NCBI GenBank assembly: GCA_964195485.1
Contig: CAXMPG010000052.1
Coordinates: 1 to 44,015 of the forward strand
Reading direction: 5' to 3'
DNA from: CAJXZP01 sp964195485
GTDB lineage: Bacteria; Bacteroidota; Bacteroidia; Flavobacteriales_G; Salibacteraceae
DNA length: 44,015 nt
Shown here: in pieces, positions 43,242 to 44,015 of the stretch
How the letters are laid out: every line of letters begins with the position of its first letter
How positions within the stretch are numbered: the first letter of the stretch is position 1
Notes under the pieces: model-generated
Database searches by the model: none
What the model was told of the DNA's origin: nothing
The model's input: the letters and a program-made list of their open reading frames with translations, nothing else
Made by a program: the position numbers and the translations under genes

Positions 43242-44015
43242 TTAAAAAATAGACGCTTCCGTAACCGAAGTAAACCGTTCTAAAAACTGCATTCCTAAAA
43301 ACGAATTTCCTTTCTTGTTCAATTTCGGACTCCAAATAGCGATACTGTATTTATTGGGTAGAATAGCTACAATTCCACCACCAACACCACTCTTACCTGG
43401 AAGTCCAACCCGAAAAGAAAACTCTCCGGCTTCATCATAAAAACCGCATAACTGCATAATGGCATTAATTCTTTTGGCCTGGCTTTCTGATATTATTTGT
43501 TCTTCTGTACAAGGATTAACGCCATGTGCGGCCAAAAACATAAACGATCTGGAGAGTTCTTTACAACTCATTTCAATGGCACATAAATGCTCATAAAAAT
43601 CCATTACCTCCTCAATAGGATTATGAATATTTCCAAATGATTTCATCAAATTTACCAATGCCATATTCTTGAAATTGGTGCTCTTTTCAGATGCTGCAAT
43701 TACAGAGTTGTATGAAGTAGTGGGATTGCCTGATGCTTTATGAATAAAGTCTAATAGGGCTTTTTTTGGGTCTGGGAAAGTGCTGATAAGAATGTCGCAA
43801 ATAACAATGGCTCCTGCATTTATAAAAGGATTTCTAGGAATACCCTCATTTGTTTCTAATTGAACAATGGAGCTAAATGATGCCCCCGAAGGTTCTACAC
43901 CAACACGTTTCCAAATATCTTCACCAACCTCTTTGTAGGCTAGTGCGAGTCCAAAAACTTTAGCCACCGATTGAATAGAGAATTTCTCATCAGAATCGCC
44001 ATAAGAAAAGTGAGT
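43242..44015 (-). CDS. glsA: Glutaminase (5' end outside window)
   Basis: A serine-dependent glutaminase hydrolysing glutamine to glutamate and ammonia. About 257 codons are visible; the 5' end lies beyond 44015. The frame is open to the window end: a GTG at 43967 encodes Val in SIQSVAKVFGL and is not the start. The catalytic Ser-x-x-Lys is present (QSVAK). Other signatures are RNPFINAGAIVICD, NTN-like SYNSVIAASE, FMFLAAHGVNP, GLPGKSGVGGGIVAILPNKYSIAIWSP and LNKKGNS. No C-terminal STAS or ankyrin extension follows, so this is the short bacterial form. It is convergent with the 1146-residue barrel gene. Confidence 0.93.
   Translation of the reverse strand, partial: THFSYGDSDEKFSIQSVAKVFGLALAYKEVGEDIWKRVGVEPSGASFSSIVQLETNEGIPRNPFINAGAIVICDILISTFPDPKKALLDFIHKASGNPTTSYNSVIAASEKSTNFKNMALVNLMKSFGNIHNPIEEVMDFYEHLCAIEMSCKELSRSFMFLAAHGVNPCTEEQIISESQAKRINAIMQLCGFYDEAGEFSFRVGLPGKSGVGGGIVAILPNKYSIAIWSPKLNKKGNSFLGMQFLERFTSVTEASIF

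Noticed and set aside
43242..43967. Glutaminase starting at the GTG at 43967
   Set aside because: The frame stays open to the window end and upstream residues (YGDSDEKFSIQS) are conserved family sequence. The gene is cut by the window edge.

Overview
The window looks like part of the chromosome of a Bacteroidota bacterium, most likely a member of Flavobacteriales. Five things point that way: AT-rich DNA; type IX secretion (T9SS) C-terminal sorting tails; a TonB-dependent receptor with an N-terminal carboxypeptidase-regulatory-like domain; promoter-like TAnnTT(T/C)G boxes instead of sigma70 -10 boxes; and the Bacteroidota form of the division/cell-wall (dcw) cluster, with a PASTA-bearing FtsI, an enlarged MraY and no murF or ddl. 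I see no tRNA, rRNA or CRISPR array.

Layout. (1) 1-960: a REP-associated tyrosine transposase (RAYT) with large palindromes that share an AACGGCCGTT centre but have different arms, decayed half-arms and an AAACC microsatellite. (2) 1034-13411: a secretion and surface block. It holds a T9SS-exported nuclease/phosphatase-fold protein, a secreted protein split by one in-frame stop, an OB-fold T9SS cargo protein, a fibronectin-like lipoprotein, a TonB-dependent receptor, a PorV/PorQ-like barrel and an NHL-like lipoprotein. The last four genes are tightly coupled between two hairpin terminators. (3) 13412-14046: gene-free DNA. (4) 14047-16230, minus strand: an orphan TPR sensor histidine kinase. 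(5) 16519-19608: housekeeping genes (HAD phosphatase, map, queD, lpxH) and a small lipoprotein. (6) 19757-21961, minus strand: tatD, engB and an alpha/beta hydrolase. (7) 22175-37690: the dcw cluster mraZ-rsmH-ftsL-ftsI-murE-mraY-murD-ftsW-murG-murC-ftsQ-ftsA-ftsZ, preceded by three 10-bp-phased MraZ boxes and closed by a 19-bp bidirectional terminator. (8) 37712-43182: three outer-membrane barrel proteins, with a pair of 46-nt hairpin repeats in the divergent intergenic region. (9) 43242-44015: a glutaminase cut by the window end.

How the genes work together. The dcw genes make lipid II (MurE, MraY, MurD, MurG, MurC) and build the divisome (FtsL, FtsI, FtsW, FtsQ, FtsA, FtsZ). Stop/start overlaps of 1-14 nt suggest one translationally coupled unit under MraZ control. 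The surface block reads as an uncharacterised export or uptake module: exported cargo, a TonB gate, a PorV-like shuttle barrel and two lipoproteins. The most unusual items are the RAYT palindromes, the nonsense codon in the secreted gene, the co-varying 46-nt hairpin pair, the surface module, and a stem-loop that overlaps the start of the 1146-residue barrel gene.
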